Assembly: GCA_963576725.1 (NCBI GenBank)
Contig: OY755237.1
Location: 66,746,269-66,810,268 of the forward strand
Direction of reading: 5' to 3'
Source: Azorinus chamasolen
Lineage: Eukaryota; Mollusca; Bivalvia; Cardiida; Solecurtidae
Length of the DNA: 64,000 bases
The notes below the pieces were generated by a model. It did not search any database. It was not told the origin of the DNA and saw only the letters and a list, made by a program, of their open reading frames with translations. Shown here in pieces: positions 1-9,719 of the stretch. Positions within the stretch are counted from its first letter, which is position 1; every line of letters starts with the position of its first letter. The position numbers and the translations under genes are program-made.

Positions 1-264
1 ACAAATGTCATAGTCATTTGATAGTTCTTATTCATGTTAAATTTATTATTGAGTGCAAAGAGATAGTGATAAAATCAAAGGAAACCAATTAGTAGGACCT
101 ACAACTTTTGAGAGAGTATTCAAGGGGAATTACTCAACAAGATCTCTTATTAGCAAAAGTATGAGAGGGCACCTTTGGACAGTGATTGGATGGAGATTAT
201 TATACCGATACCAAGTATGTGGATATTTCATTAGGATCCAAACTGTTTGACACTGGTCATGGTT
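1..264. other. No supported feature
   Basis: AT-rich sequence. An open stretch at 53-250 has no ATG start and no recognisable domain. At 217-250 GTATGTGGATATTTCATTAGGATCCAAACTGTTTGAC resembles the edge of the GGATCC hairpin repeat seen elsewhere. I read it as tubby intron or 5' flank. Confidence 0.4.
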
Positions 265-500
265 TTAACCCTTTACTTCATGAATATTCATATAAGAATG
301 AATGATGTCATGAATATTAATTAGTAATACTAGTACATGGACATGGGAATTTTTGGCGATGGTAGAAACTAGAATCATATCTATATTATATCATAAGCAA
401 ACAGAGAAAACCCTGATCAGACGGCTCCTATAGGAGCCGTCTGATCTGTGTCTACTCTGTTTGCAATATTTATAGGCATATTTATGGAGTAACGAGTTAA
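265..500 (+). mobile_element. PB-A MITE (piggyBac-like, TTAA ends)
   Basis: The element runs from TTAACCCTTTACTTCATGAA to GGAGTAACGAGTTAA with TTAA at both ends. Its central hairpin (about 400-465) pairs GCAAACAGAG...GGCTCC with GGAGCC...CTGTTTGC. CCCTTT next to a TTAA target is typical of piggyBac-like ends. It has no coding capacity. The next copy starts in its right-hand TTAA. Confidence 0.88.
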
Positions 501-864
501 CCCTTTACTTCATGAATATTTGTGCTGCATTTTCATCATTGCGCAAAGATTTTTGTGTATCATGGCAGATGATCTAGAATCTGATCTTGAACATTATTTA
601 AGCAAAAGGGGCAGACCATGATCAGACAGCTCCTGTAGGGTCCACTCTCTAGAAATAAAAGAAAGCGTTAAATGAGACGCAAATAGAAAATTCAATTCAT
701 GTAGGAGCAATATGTTTAGAGCTCTGTTTACTTATGAAATAATCTCCAGTTTCTGCCCTGTTCAATTTCCCCTTGTTCATAATGCCAGGATAACAGTCTG
801 CTGATTAAATTATATTTATAAGTTTTTAATTCTTGTGTGAATATTCATCAGGTAAAAAGTTCAA
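497..864 (+). mobile_element. PB-A MITE, degraded middle
   Basis: It shares the TTAA at 497-500 with the preceding copy. The left end CCCTTTACTTCATGAATATT is clear, and the hairpin left arm ends at TCCTGTAGGG (about 640). The right part (TTCTGCCCTGTTCAATTTCC... then ATATTCATCAGGTAAAAAGTTCAA) matches the family's right end. The hairpin's right arm is rearranged. Confidence 0.6.
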
Positions 865-950
865 AGCCTACTACAAGTAGTATAGGAGTTTTATGTACCG
901 TTTTTAACCCTTTACTCTATAAATAAGCCTTTTTACGCCTTTGCAAATAA

Positions 951-1539
951 TAGAGCTGGGTATCACCCCTGGAAAATGTATCGCGATATATCGTGATATT
1001 GAGTGCCATATAGCTATATATATTACAATATTTTTAATGGGATTTTCTGATTGCTACTTCTGGTTGAGAATGCAATAAATATCTTTATAATGTAATAAAG
1101 GGTTGGTTATTAAACTTGCTGCTGTGTTTTCATTTACTTAAATGTGACCATGGGATGAAGGATTACACAAAGCAGTAATTTGAACATGGCAAAACTTCAG
1201 CAGAAACAATAAATCAAAGCATGAATGTAACTCCAGAAAAACAATAACTATGTGGTATTAAAATCAGGTGTTGGCTTTCAGAACTTGAGAAGAATGAAAG
1301 GAGCTTTCTGTGTTTCTTTGTTCCTGCTTTAAATTAAGCAACTTTCTGTATTATTATCACTTGGTTTGTAGGTGATTAAAACATATTTGTTTAAAATTTG
1401 CTGCATAGAAATGCACCTGGGTACACTACATGATTATATAACACAAGAAATATCGGTTTGTAAAAAAAATATCGTGATATGTATTGTGCCACGTGAGTAT
1501 CGCGATATACTGATAAACCGATAATACCTTCCAGCTCTA
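951..1539. mobile_element. HT-2, hAT-like element with 8-bp target duplication
   Basis: The terminal inverted repeats TAGAGCTGG / CCAGCTCTA are flanked by GCAAATAA (943-950) and GCAAATAG (1540-1547), 7 of 8 matching. That is the hAT-superfamily target length and end type. Near both ends are TATCGCGATA-type palindromic subterminal motifs (about 981-1010 and 1470-1510). It is 589 bp with no transposase ORF, so non-autonomous. Confidence 0.82.
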
Positions 1540-1617
1540 GCAAATAGAGTAGACCAAGATCAGACGGCTCATATAGGAGCCCTCTATTCAGGATCTGCTC
1601 TGTTTGCTTGTAGAATA

Positions 1618-1926
1618 CAGTGCTCCCTCCCTACAACGACCCTCCCAATAACGATTCCCTCCTTACAACAATGCATGTCACTGTTTCCGAAACAACTAGG
1701 CTCTAGAAACAACTTTTTTCCATCGTATTTTCTTTATGCCTCCATAAATTTGTGACCACTCTTTAGAATCGTCACTTTATCACTCACAACATAGATAAAT
1801 ACACCTTATCTGGGGATCTGCAAAAAAGCTAATTATGTTTAATTTTCCCTCCCTATAACAACTCCCTCTGAACAACACATATAATCTTCATATCCCAAAG
1901 GGTGTCATTGTAAAGAGGGAGCACTG
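1618..1926. mobile_element. PG-5, TA-flanked pogo-like MITE
   Basis: The ends CAGTGCTCCCTC / GAGGGAGCACTG are inverted and flanked by TA on each side (1616-1617, 1927-1928). CAGT ends with a TA target fit the Tc1/mariner-pogo group. The middle (about 1749-1810) holds a piece resembling one arm of the HT-1 hairpin (TGACCACTCTTTAGAATCGT). Confidence 0.78.
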
Positions 1927-2054
1927 TATAGATTTGACTGAACAGTTTCTGTCATGATACAAACTACTTCTGTTCTTAGCACCATTATATAAATTCAGTT
2001 AATTGATATTCATGATGTCATTGTTTCTTGCGTGAATATCCATGGAGTAAAGGG

Positions 2055-2294
2055 TTATCCCTTTCCCTCATATAAACACTTTTTCACGCATTTGCAAACA
2101 TGTACAGAGTAGACCCAGATCAGAGGGCTGCTATAGGAGCCGTCTGATATGGATCAACTCTGTCTGCTAATGGAATTTGGTAAATATGTTTCTAGAATAC
2201 TTTCTCAAATGACTACAATGTTCCACCTATTTTGTCCATGAATCTTCAGTAGGCATTGGAATTTGTAATAAACACCAAACAGGGAAAGGGTTAA
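2055..2294 (+). mobile_element. PB-A MITE
   Basis: Starts TTATCCCTTTCCCTCATATA directly at the end of the previous copy and ends ACAGGGAAAGGGTTAA. The hairpin at about 2095-2170 is slightly imperfect. It lies 157 bp upstream of the first tubby exon. Confidence 0.85.
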
Positions 2295-2451
2295 AATGTT
2301 TTCCTGACATTTTCAAAATGACACTCAAAACCCAATTCTAGGGATATTACAATGTTTCGTATTAGGTTCTAAAATGTCCCTGAAAATGGAAGAAAGTATA
2401 TTTGCGATGACAATTTACTTATTGTGCTTGCTGATTAATTACTGTTTTCAG

Positions 2452-2595
2452 AATATCTTGGGCCTGCAAGTTATGATAACGAGGGAAGACTGATCAATGA
2501 GGGATCACAACCACTAATTACGCTGAATGATGCCACTATTGATAGCTGCGAAGATAATTCTGAGAGTGATGACATTCCCACAATAAATACTGAAG
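2452..2595 (+). CDS. TUB/TULP-like: Tubby-family gene, linker exon (first seen in window)
   Basis: The acceptor is TACTGTTTTCAG and the donor is GTATGA. Only one frame is open across the exon. It gives about 48 residues, including YDNEGRLINEGSQPLITLND and then an acidic run (SCEDNSESDD). The exon is 144 nt, phase 1 to phase 1, which matches the next exon exactly. I know of no motif in this segment. It fits the poorly conserved N-terminal linker of tubby proteins, rich in charged and polar residues. Support comes from splice sites, openness, phase chaining and a codon character unlike the surrounding AT-rich repeats. No MITE overlaps it; the nearest upstream one ends at 2294. It could be an alternative exon. 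Confidence 0.65.
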
Positions 2596-3006
2596 GTATG
2601 ATCAATGCGGTGTCCTAATTACATTTTTTTTTCACATTTTCTTTGACCTACCAAAATACCCTGAAATGTGACCCATGTATGCACTTAATACGTTTTAATA
2701 GACATAGGCAAATGGTGTAGACCTAGATCAGTTTGCTCCTGATGAAGGAATCTTAGAAAGACCTACACTGTTTGCCATACAAATTTGACATATACTTGTT
2801 TTAGCAATGTCTTTGCATAAGCCTCTTCTAATTAGGAATAGATTTGGAACAAATCTGTATTTAGAATTGGAAAATGTATAAAGACATTGGTTTAATAAAT
2901 TTTTAGCAAGCTTGGGAAAACAGATGCATGATAAGGGGAAATAAGAGCTATGTGCCTGACAATGCTCTCTTCTTATTAGATCTCTACATGTCAATGTTTT
3001 TATTTA
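2596..3006. other. Intron with one hairpin remnant
   Basis: Only a decayed hairpin core is visible, at about 2711-2775 (GGTGTAGACCTAGATC...AGACCTACACTG). The minus-strand open frame at 2728-2994 shows no domain and is taken as chance. Confidence 0.4.
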
Positions 3007-3159
3007 CAGTAAAAAACTTCTAATGTGACCACCAAACAGTTATGCATAAAGCTCCTATAGGAGTTTTTTGCATTACTGTCATCCAGCATTTAGCAGCCAC
3101 CTGCTTTTAAAGACATCCGTGTTTATTCATTAAGTGGTCCCTATTGAGGGGTTCTACTG
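3007..3159. mobile_element. PG-1-type pogo-like MITE, short copy
   Basis: Begins CAGTAAAAAACTTCTAATGTG and ends GAGGGGTTCTACTG with TA on both sides. The internal hairpin AAAGCTCCTATAGGAG is flanked by GCATTACT. It is related to the 205-bp copies at 17107, 37431 and 42537. Confidence 0.7.
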
Positions 3160-3344
3160 TATTTTCAATTTAAATAGAGTTAGGGATGGGGTGGGACACT
3201 TCAGCGGAGTATTGTAGTGCAGGCCTTTTTTGGCAAAAATATATCTATAAATCTGATCGCAGATGTTTGAAACAGCTTGTTGAAAATTGGACAGGGTTAC
3301 ACAATCTTAACCTTTAGTCTGTTAAGGCTGATCTGACTGGCTGC

Positions 3345-3403
3345 AAACAGTTTGGATCCAGATGAGACATCAAGTAACTTCGTGTCTCATCAGGATCCAA
3401 GCT
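3345..3403. repeat. GGATCC hairpin core
   Basis: CAAACAGTTTGGATCCAGATG pairs with CATCAGGATCCAAGCTGTTTG around a short loop. The same core recurs at about 14690, 15715, 26580, 39615 and 39950. Confidence 0.65.
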
Positions 3404-3435
3404 GTTTGACATACGGTCAATAGTTTCTCAAAAGC

Positions 3436-3920
3436 TTAACCCCTTTCCCTCATGTAAACGCCTTTTCACGCATTTGCAAACAGAGTAGACCCAGATAGGA
3501 GCCGTCTGATCAGGGTCTGCTCTGTTTGCTTTTGACATGATATAGATCTGATTCTACAGGTTTTGTCAAAGCAAAAAATTCCTTGGAAAGGTTACATAAT
3601 AAAAATTCAGGTAATAAATATTCATGATGTAATTATTTCTTACATGAATATTGAACAGAGAAAGGGTTGTCCCTTTCCCTGTTTTATATTCATTCAAAAT
3701 TTCAATACCTACTTAATATTCATGGACAAAATAGTGATTATGAAATATAGTAGGTGGAACATTGTATCCATTTTAGAAAGTATTGAAACAGATCTTTTAA
3801 ATTTCACTAACAAACAGAGTAGACCCTGATCAGACAGTTCATATAGGAGCCTTCTGATCTGGGTCTACTTGCTTTGTTTGCAAATGCATGAAAGCATGTT
3901 TATATGAAGGAAAGGTTTAA
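3436..3920 (+). mobile_element. Two abutting PB-A MITEs
   Basis: The first copy (3436 to about 3671) has TTAACCCCTTTCCC and ends GAGAAAGGGTTG; its hairpin is shortened. The second (about 3667-3920) starts TCCCTTTCCCTGTTTTATAT and ends GAAGGAAAGGTTTAA with a fuller hairpin at about 3813-3882. The two join at what was one TTAA, now mutated. The + open frame at 3563-3829 is read through both and has no protein character. Confidence 0.8.
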
Positions 3921-4068
3921 ACAAATCTTAAGTAATTGTAAATTGTAACAGATCAGACTTTTAGCAGACATCATTTTTGCTGCAGACTAAAGGTTAAATG
4001 CTTGTTGTTGTACACTGTATATATATATAGTGTCTAACTTTTGTAAAAACCCTACATGAGAGCTACAG

Positions 4069-4239
4069 ATAAGCGTGCGTACCCAAATACTAAAATCATC
4101 GTTTCTCCACCAAACCCTATACTATGACCACTCTTTAGAATCGTCTCTTCGAGACGATTCTAAAGAGTGGTCGCAGTTTAAGGTTTGATGGAGTTATTCT
4201 TGAAAATGGTTTAAATTACACATCTTATCTGGAGCTCTG
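4069..4239. mobile_element. HT-1, hAT-like hairpin MITE
   Basis: The ends AGAGCTACAGATAAG and CTTATCTGGAGCTCTG are inverted. The flanks CTACAT (left) and CTACAT (right) form a probable target duplication. The centre is a long hairpin, TGACCACTCTTTAGAATCGT paired with ACGATTCTAAAGAGTGGTC (about 4126-4173). CAGAG ends suit the hAT superfamily. Confidence 0.75.
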
Positions 4240-4345
4240 CTACATACATTCTGTTGTGGTCACAAGTACTTATACTCAATATGACTGTTTAGCAAGACGT
4301 TTGGGAAAAGTGCATGCTCTTGGACAATTTTCCAGTGTCTGCATT

Positions 4346-5129
4346 TTAACCTTTTGAATGCTGAAATGGAATAACCTTTTACCGGCAAGAAATGCATTTC
4401 CAAAGAGAGTAGACCTAGGACAGACATCTCCTGTAGGACCTGCTCTGTTTGCTTAAGGAATTTTACAGATCTGATTTTGCCAAACCTGCCATGGCCAAAA
4501 CATTCATATGCCATTATTAAAAATCAGCTAATAGATATTCATGATGCCATTATTTCATACAAGAGTATTGATCAGGGAAAGGGTTCACCATAGAGTTCAT
4601 GCTTAAATTTACCAGAGGAGTTTTAGTGGCAAGTAGTGCAGATCCTGATTAGAGAACTCCTCTAAGAGCCCTTTGATCTGGGTCTACACTGATTGCAAAT
4701 GTCAGTATACTTGTTTCTAGCATTCGAAAGGGTTGACATTACGGAGCTGATAAGATAAAGTGCATTTAGTCATCGACAATTTCTTGGTGTTTTAACCCTT
4801 TCCCTCGTATAAAGGCTTTTTCACACATATGCACCTGCAGCTGCAAACAGAGATGAGCCAGCTGGGATGACAACTGCTTGAGCTGTCTCATCCAAGTCTG
4901 CTCTGTTTGCTTATGGTGTAATTTATGATATAGATCTGATTCTGAAGTTTCTGTGACAACCAAAAATTAAAACTGAGAAAGATACTAACTTTGGCCATTG
5001 CAAATCTATTAATATTTCATATGCAAACAGAGTAGCCTCTGATCAGATGGTTCCTATAGGAGCCTTCTGATCTGGATCTACTCTATTTTCAAAGGCATTT
5101 AAGGGCATCTGTATGGAGTAAAGGGTTAA
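4346..5129 (+). mobile_element. Cluster of decayed PB-A copies
   Basis: Three or four partial copies are visible. One runs 4346-4583 (hairpin poor, end GGGAAAGGGTTCACC). A hairpin core sits at about 4630-4702. A left half starts TTAACCCTTTCCCTCG at about 4793 and decays after 4970. A right half at about 5023-5129 ends GGAGTAAAGGGTTAA. Minus-strand ORFs at 4260-4514 and 4766-4963 are read through these and rejected. Confidence 0.6.
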
Positions 5130-5245
5130 TCAAGATAGTTCAGTAAAAATGAAGAAAATTGTTCTAATAAGAGACATGTTTACTTTCCCTAAACGTCCTT
5201 GACGTTATCCTTGTGATTCTGTGTGTGTCACCTGATTTCTGTTAA

Positions 5246-5495
5246 TTAACCCTTTCCCTGTTCTATGTATATTTCAAATTCGAATACCTACTGAATATTC
5301 ATGGACAAAATAGTTTAAATGAAATATGGAAGGTAGAACATTGTAGACATTTTAGAGAGCAAAGAAACAGATCTATCAAATTCTATTAGCAAACAGAGCA
5401 GACCCTGATCAGATGGCTCCTATAGGAGCCATCTGATCTGGGTCTACTCTGTTTGCAAATGCGTGAAAACACGTTTATATGAGGGAAAGGGTTAA
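5246..5495 (+). mobile_element. PB-A MITE, well preserved
   Basis: TTAACCCTTTCCCTGTTC to GAGGGAAAGGGTTAA, 250 bp, with TTAA at both ends. The central hairpin at 5389-5456 is near perfect around GGCTCCTATAGGAGCC. Confidence 0.9.
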
Positions 5496-5619
5496 CCTAA
5501 ATGTTGTACATTGAAACTTAAATCAAGTTCAAGCTCAGTTATAGAGGTAGAAGCAGTATGTATATAACCCCTTACCGAGTTTGTAATACAATGCAAAGAT
5601 AGCAAGTAAATGAAGTAAT

Positions 5620-5849
5620 TTAACCCATTACCTCATAGGCTATTTTTAGGTCCAACCTCTTTTAATAAATCTACCGAAAAGGGGCATTAACTAGAGAAAA
5701 GGAAAGTTTTAGAATTGTGTAGTTCTGAAATCATTGTGATAAATAGAGCATTTGCTCCATAGGAGCAAATGCCCTATTTATCACAATGGTTTCAAAAAAG
5801 TGACTTTTACAGAGGCATAGAAAGGCATATTTATGGAGGAAAGAGTTAA
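5620..5849 (+). mobile_element. PB-B MITE (TTAA, GAGCATTTGCTCC hairpin)
   Basis: TTAACCCATTACCTCATAGG to GGAGGAAAGAGTTAA. The internal hairpin pairs CATTGTGATAAATAGAGCAT with its complement around GCTCC...GGAGC. At least 13 copies of this second TTAA family occur in the window (5620, 9362, 11118, 15481, 19136, 22137, 23624, 29329, 30701, 33360, 39355, 43485, 43823). Confidence 0.88.
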
Positions 5850-5868
5850 AAGTACAGCAGAACCTGTC

Positions 5869-6119
5869 TTAACCCCTTTCCCTGTTAAACATTCATTTAA
5901 GATGTCTTCCTCTCATGAACATTCAAGACAGAATCAATAAAATGGAACATGGGGAAGGGAATTTTTTTCACCATTGTGCAAATTGCATAGTCAGATCTAT
6001 AATTTTCCATAAGTAAATAGTGCCGACCTTGATCAGATGGCTCCTACAGAAGCTGTCTGATCAGGGTCTACTGTGTTTGCAAAGGCATGGAAAGACGTTT
6101 ATATGATGTAAAGAGTTAA
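5869..6119 (+). mobile_element. PB-A MITE
   Basis: TTAACCCCTTTCCCTGTTAA to TATGATGTAAAGAGTTAA. Hairpin at about 6013-6081. Confidence 0.82.
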
Positions 6120-6950
6120 GTGACTATAAATTTAACACAAGAGCTTTCAGAATTACTTTTTACCTGAATTAACAGGATTTTTTTGTAAAATAAAAGATAT
6201 AACAAATGCACACAGTACACAATTATGCTTTTCCAATACAGATAATTCAATATGTTCAGAAGCTCTCCATTCTGTTTTTCTTTAATTATTTATCCAGGTT
6301 AAAAGCATTGTCTCAGGATTAAAAGGACTACTTGGAGAAAACTATGACAAATGGTTTTTTTCTGGTGAAATGATTGTTTGATGTGGTATACGCCACTGTT
6401 TTAGACAAACAGTCCATACATTTGCAAATAATAACATCAAATCCAAACCACAGCGAAATGACTGGGACAGAACGAAAAAAAATGAGTGAAATGTACATAA
6501 TAAGTACAGAAAAATATAATTTCAAGGGGATTAATTCATTGCAACCTTAAATTTTAAGCATGAAAATTACCTCCCTTGTGTATGGATTGAATGAAAGCAA
6601 TCAAATAGATGCACTATAATGAAGTTAATAAATTATGAGGGATGTCAATGTAGTGAAAAATAAATCTAAATATTTGGTAAAATAAAAGTAGACGGTGGTA
6701 TTTTTAGGTTAATTATAAGAATGCACGCAGTGACCCTTTCTCCTTGTACACAGAACACAGAGAGACACACATAATCTTGCCTCCCCTTCCTGTAATTGTT
6801 TTGTTTGTGTTTTATTCTATTTATTTATTATTTCTTGCATGCAAGCTTATGTTAGAGATCCTCTAGACAATACTCTTGAATTTGCATGTACATGTAAATT
6901 TATAGAATCGTTCCTCTGAAAAGATTGAACTTGGAATGGGAAAATTTCTT
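6120..6950. other. Intron without recognised elements
   Basis: AT-rich with no MITE ends or hairpins that I can see. A minus-strand open frame at 6328-6525 has no ATG support beyond chance and no domain. Confidence 0.4.
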
Positions 6951-7296
6951 TACAGTGTAATTGTCAACAACTTTGGATCCTGATCAGATGTTAAGTGACT
7001 GTACATCTGGTATTTGTCCATAGACCAAGATCAGACAACTACTGTAGGGGCCATCTGATCAGGGTCTGCTCTTTTGCTTATGAAACTATATAGATCAGTA
7101 CCCATGCTTATAAAACTTTTTAGTTGAGTCTGAGTTTGTTCTCAAGTTTTTTTGTTCTCAAATCTGACCAATCAAAAGCTTGAGAACAAAATCAGACTCA
7201 TCTAAAAAGTTTTATAAGCATGGATACTGATCCTACAGTTCCTGCCATATTCAGAAGTTCCTGTGTTCATAATTATGTGCTAATCAAATTAAACTC
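6951..7296. mobile_element. PB-A remnant carrying a palindromic insertion
   Basis: A GGATCC-type piece at 6965-7015 and a PB-A hairpin (TAGACCAAGATCAGAC...GGTCTGCTCTTTTGC) at about 7020-7080 are followed by PB-A right-flank sequence. That flank is broken at 7094-7232 by a palindrome: AGTACCCATGCTTATAAAAC pairs with the mirror ending GCATGGATACTGATC, around GTTGAGTCTGAGTTTGTTCT. The same palindrome recurs at 14780-14930. Confidence 0.65.
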
Positions 7297-7297
7297 A

Positions 7298-8785
7298 TTA
7301 ACCCTTTATTCCATGACTATTTATTAGGTTTTTTATGCCCCCCAGATCTGATCTGGTTGGGGGGGGGGGGCATATTGTTTTTGCCCTGTCTGTTTGTCTG
7401 TTTGTTTGTCAGCAACTTTAACATTGATCATAACTTTTGAGCCAGTACAGATAGAGACTTGATATTTGGCATGCATATGTATCTCATAAAGCCGCACATT
7501 TTGAGGGGTGACATGTCAAGATCAAGGTCAGAGGTCAAGGTCAGAGGTCAAATATATGGGTCAAATCACCGACTTTAACATTGGCCATAACTTTTGGACC
7601 AGTAGAGATAGAGACTTGATATTTGGCATGCTTGTGTATCTCATGAAGCTGCACATTTTGAGGTGTGACGTGTCAAGGTCAATGTCATCCTTCAGGGTCA
7701 AAGGTCAAATTGTCTGTTTGTTTGTCTGTAACTTTAACATTGGTCATAACTTTTAAGCCAGTACAGCTAGAGACTTGATATTTGGCATGCATATGTATCT
7801 CATAAAGCCACACATTTTGAGGGGTGACATGTCAAGGTTAAGGTCATCCTTCAATGTCAGAGGTCAAATATATGGGTCAAATGTTTGACTTTAACATTGG
7901 TCATAACTTTTGAGCCAGTACAGATAGAGACTTGATATTTGGCATGCATATGTATCTCATGAAGCTGCACATTTTGAGGGGCAACATGTCAAGGTAAAGG
8001 TCATCTTTTAAGGTCAAAGGTCACCGACTTTAACATTGGCCATAACTTTTGAACCTGTAGATACGGACTTGACATTTGGTATACATGTGTATCTCACGAA
8101 GCTGCACAGTTTGGGGGTGACATGTCAAGGTCAAGGTCATCTTTCAGGGTCAAAGGTCACTGACTTTAACATTGGCCATAACTTTTGAACCAGTAGAGAT
8201 ACAGACTTGATAGTTGGTATACATGTGTTTCTCATTTGGCTGCACAGCTTTAGGGGTGACATGTCAAGGTCAAGGTCATCTTTGAAAGTCAAAGGTCACC
8301 AACATTAACATTGGCCATAACGTTTGAACCAGTAGATATACAACCTTGATACTGGTATGCATGTGTTTCTCATGAAGCCGCACAGTTTGAGGGGTGACAT
8401 GTCAATTCAAGGTCATCCTTCATGGTCAAAGGTCACCAGCTTTAACATTGGCCATAACTTTTGAACCAGTAGAGATACAGACTTGATATTTGGTATGCAT
8501 GTGTACCCCATGAAGCTGCACAGTTTGAGGGGTGACATGTCAAGATAAGGTCATCCTTCAGGGTCAAATATCATATCGAGGGGGCATAGTGTTTCACAAA
8601 CACATCTTGTTTTTATAATGACACATGGACACAGGAAATTTTGGCAATTGCAGAAAATAGAATCATATCTATATTATTTCATTACCAAACAGAGCAGACC
8701 CTGATCAGACGACTCCTAAAGGAGCCGTCTGATCTGAGCCTACTCTGTTTGTAAAGGCTTGAAAAAGCGTTTGTATGAGGTATAC
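7298..8785 (+). mobile_element. PB-A MITE split by a minisatellite element
   Basis: The left end TTAACCCTTTATTCCATGAC is at about 7298. The right part resumes at about 8616 with ATAATGACACATGGACACAG, the hairpin (8689-8755) and TGAAAAAGCGTTTGTATGAGG. Between them lies the tandem repeat element, so the PB-A copy is the older. Confidence 0.75.
7333..8615. repeat. AGGTCA-rich minisatellite element, about eight units
   Basis: Units start at GACTTTAACATTGGCCATAA-type sequence near 7411, 7569, 7730, 7888, 8028, 8162, 8302 and 8438 (spacing about 135-160 bp). Each unit ends in AAGGTCAAGGTCATC...GGGTCAAAGGTCA. The whole is bracketed by a TGCCCCCC / GGGGGCATA pair and poly-G at 7361-7372. The + open frame at 7508-7756 is repeat-derived. 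Similar arrays are common in bivalve genomes. Confidence 0.85.
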
Positions 8786-8968
8786 AAAAGTTACATTTTA
8801 AAACATAAAATTATCATATTCTAAGGCTTGTACATGTTACCCTTTTCTGAATTCAATTGTTTCGGAGAGATTCAGTTGGGAAGAACAAACTCCACTTGCA
8901 AATTGGAGGATAACTCAGAAAGGTTGCTGTCATAGGCTTACTTTTTCAACTCCGTTACTTTGGTGCAG

Positions 8969-9157
8969 GGGACGGACAGGCGTCCAGGAAGAAAAAGGGC
9001 CAAAAACCGGGAAGTCCCGGCAATAACTGGGTGCACTCACCCGAGAGCAACTTTGAGTTCAGTCCTAGCCCCAAAGCTGGTAGGGGTGTGGGCAAGAACT
9101 TTGAGACACAAATAGATACCCGGTCAGAAACCCAGCAAGAGAATCTGCGACTTCCAG
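8969..9157 (+). CDS. TUB/TULP-like: Tubby-family gene, basic linker exon
   Basis: The acceptor is TTTGGTGCAG and the donor is GTACTG. The exon is 189 nt, phase 1 to phase 1. The open frame gives about 63 residues starting DGQASRKKKGQKPGSPGNNW and ending SETQQENLRLPG. A basic patch (RKKKGQK) near the start and proline/serine-rich stretches resemble the disordered linker ahead of the tubby domain. In vertebrate family members that linker holds basic clusters that can act as nuclear localisation signals; a role here is inference. Base composition rises sharply in GC compared with the flanking intron. The match of phases on both sides is the main support. Confidence 0.75.
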
Positions 9158-9361
9158 GTACTGTTTGGTAGACTGTTAGGCTGGACGGGTGGTGGCTTGT
9201 TCTATAATTAACATTTAACCAGTTAATAGAGGTAGATTTTTGTAACCCTGTTATATAACCAGAAAGCTAGAGAATAGATATATGGTCTGATGTGAACCAA
9301 GTATTTTCAACAGTTAGCTGAAATGCAGTAGCTGAAGTCTAGTGGAATGGTTCATTATTGT
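9158..9361. other. Intron start, nothing recognised
   Basis: Single-copy-looking AT-rich sequence just after the exon donor. Confidence 0.4.
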
Positions 9362-9719
9362 TTAACCCTTTCCTCCATAGGCTATATTTAGACCCAACCT
9401 CTTTGAATAAATCCTATAGGAGCAAATGCTCTATTTATCACAATGGTTTCATAAAGAGACTTTTTACAGAGGCATAGAAAGGTGTATTTATGGAGGAAAG
9501 GGTTAACCCTTTCCCTTATATAAACACCTTTTCATGCATTTGCAAACACTTAGAACCAGATCAGACGGCTCCTACAGGATCCTCCTGATCAGGGTCTACT
9601 CTGTTTGCTTTTTATATGATATAGTAATGCCTTGAAAAAATTACATTATAAAAATTCAGCTAATAAATATTCATGTTTTCATAATTTCTTATATAGATAC
9701 GGAACATGGAAAGGATTAA
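9362..9719 (+). mobile_element. PB-B deletion copy abutting a PB-A copy
   Basis: PB-B 9362-9506 has lost the left hairpin arm (TTAACCCTTTCCTCCATAGG to GGAGGAAAGGGTTAA). PB-A 9503-9719 starts in the same TTAA and ends ATGGAAAGGATTAA. A third element starts in the TTAA at 9716, giving three in series. Confidence 0.82.

Larger units (their letters stand above)
904..2056 (+). mobile_element. PB-A MITE split by two later insertions
   Basis: The left end TTAACCCTTTACTC (904) and right end GGAGTAAAGGGTTA (about 2056) belong to one ordinary PB-A copy of roughly 250 bp. The hairpin left stem is interrupted at 950 by a hAT-like element, and the right flank at 1617 by a TA-flanked element. Removing both restores the usual order of family blocks, which dates the PB-A copy as the oldest of the three. 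Confidence 0.82.

Noticed and set aside
7508..7756. Open frame in the GGTCA minisatellite
   Set aside because: Repeat-derived; the frame is lost in neighbouring units.
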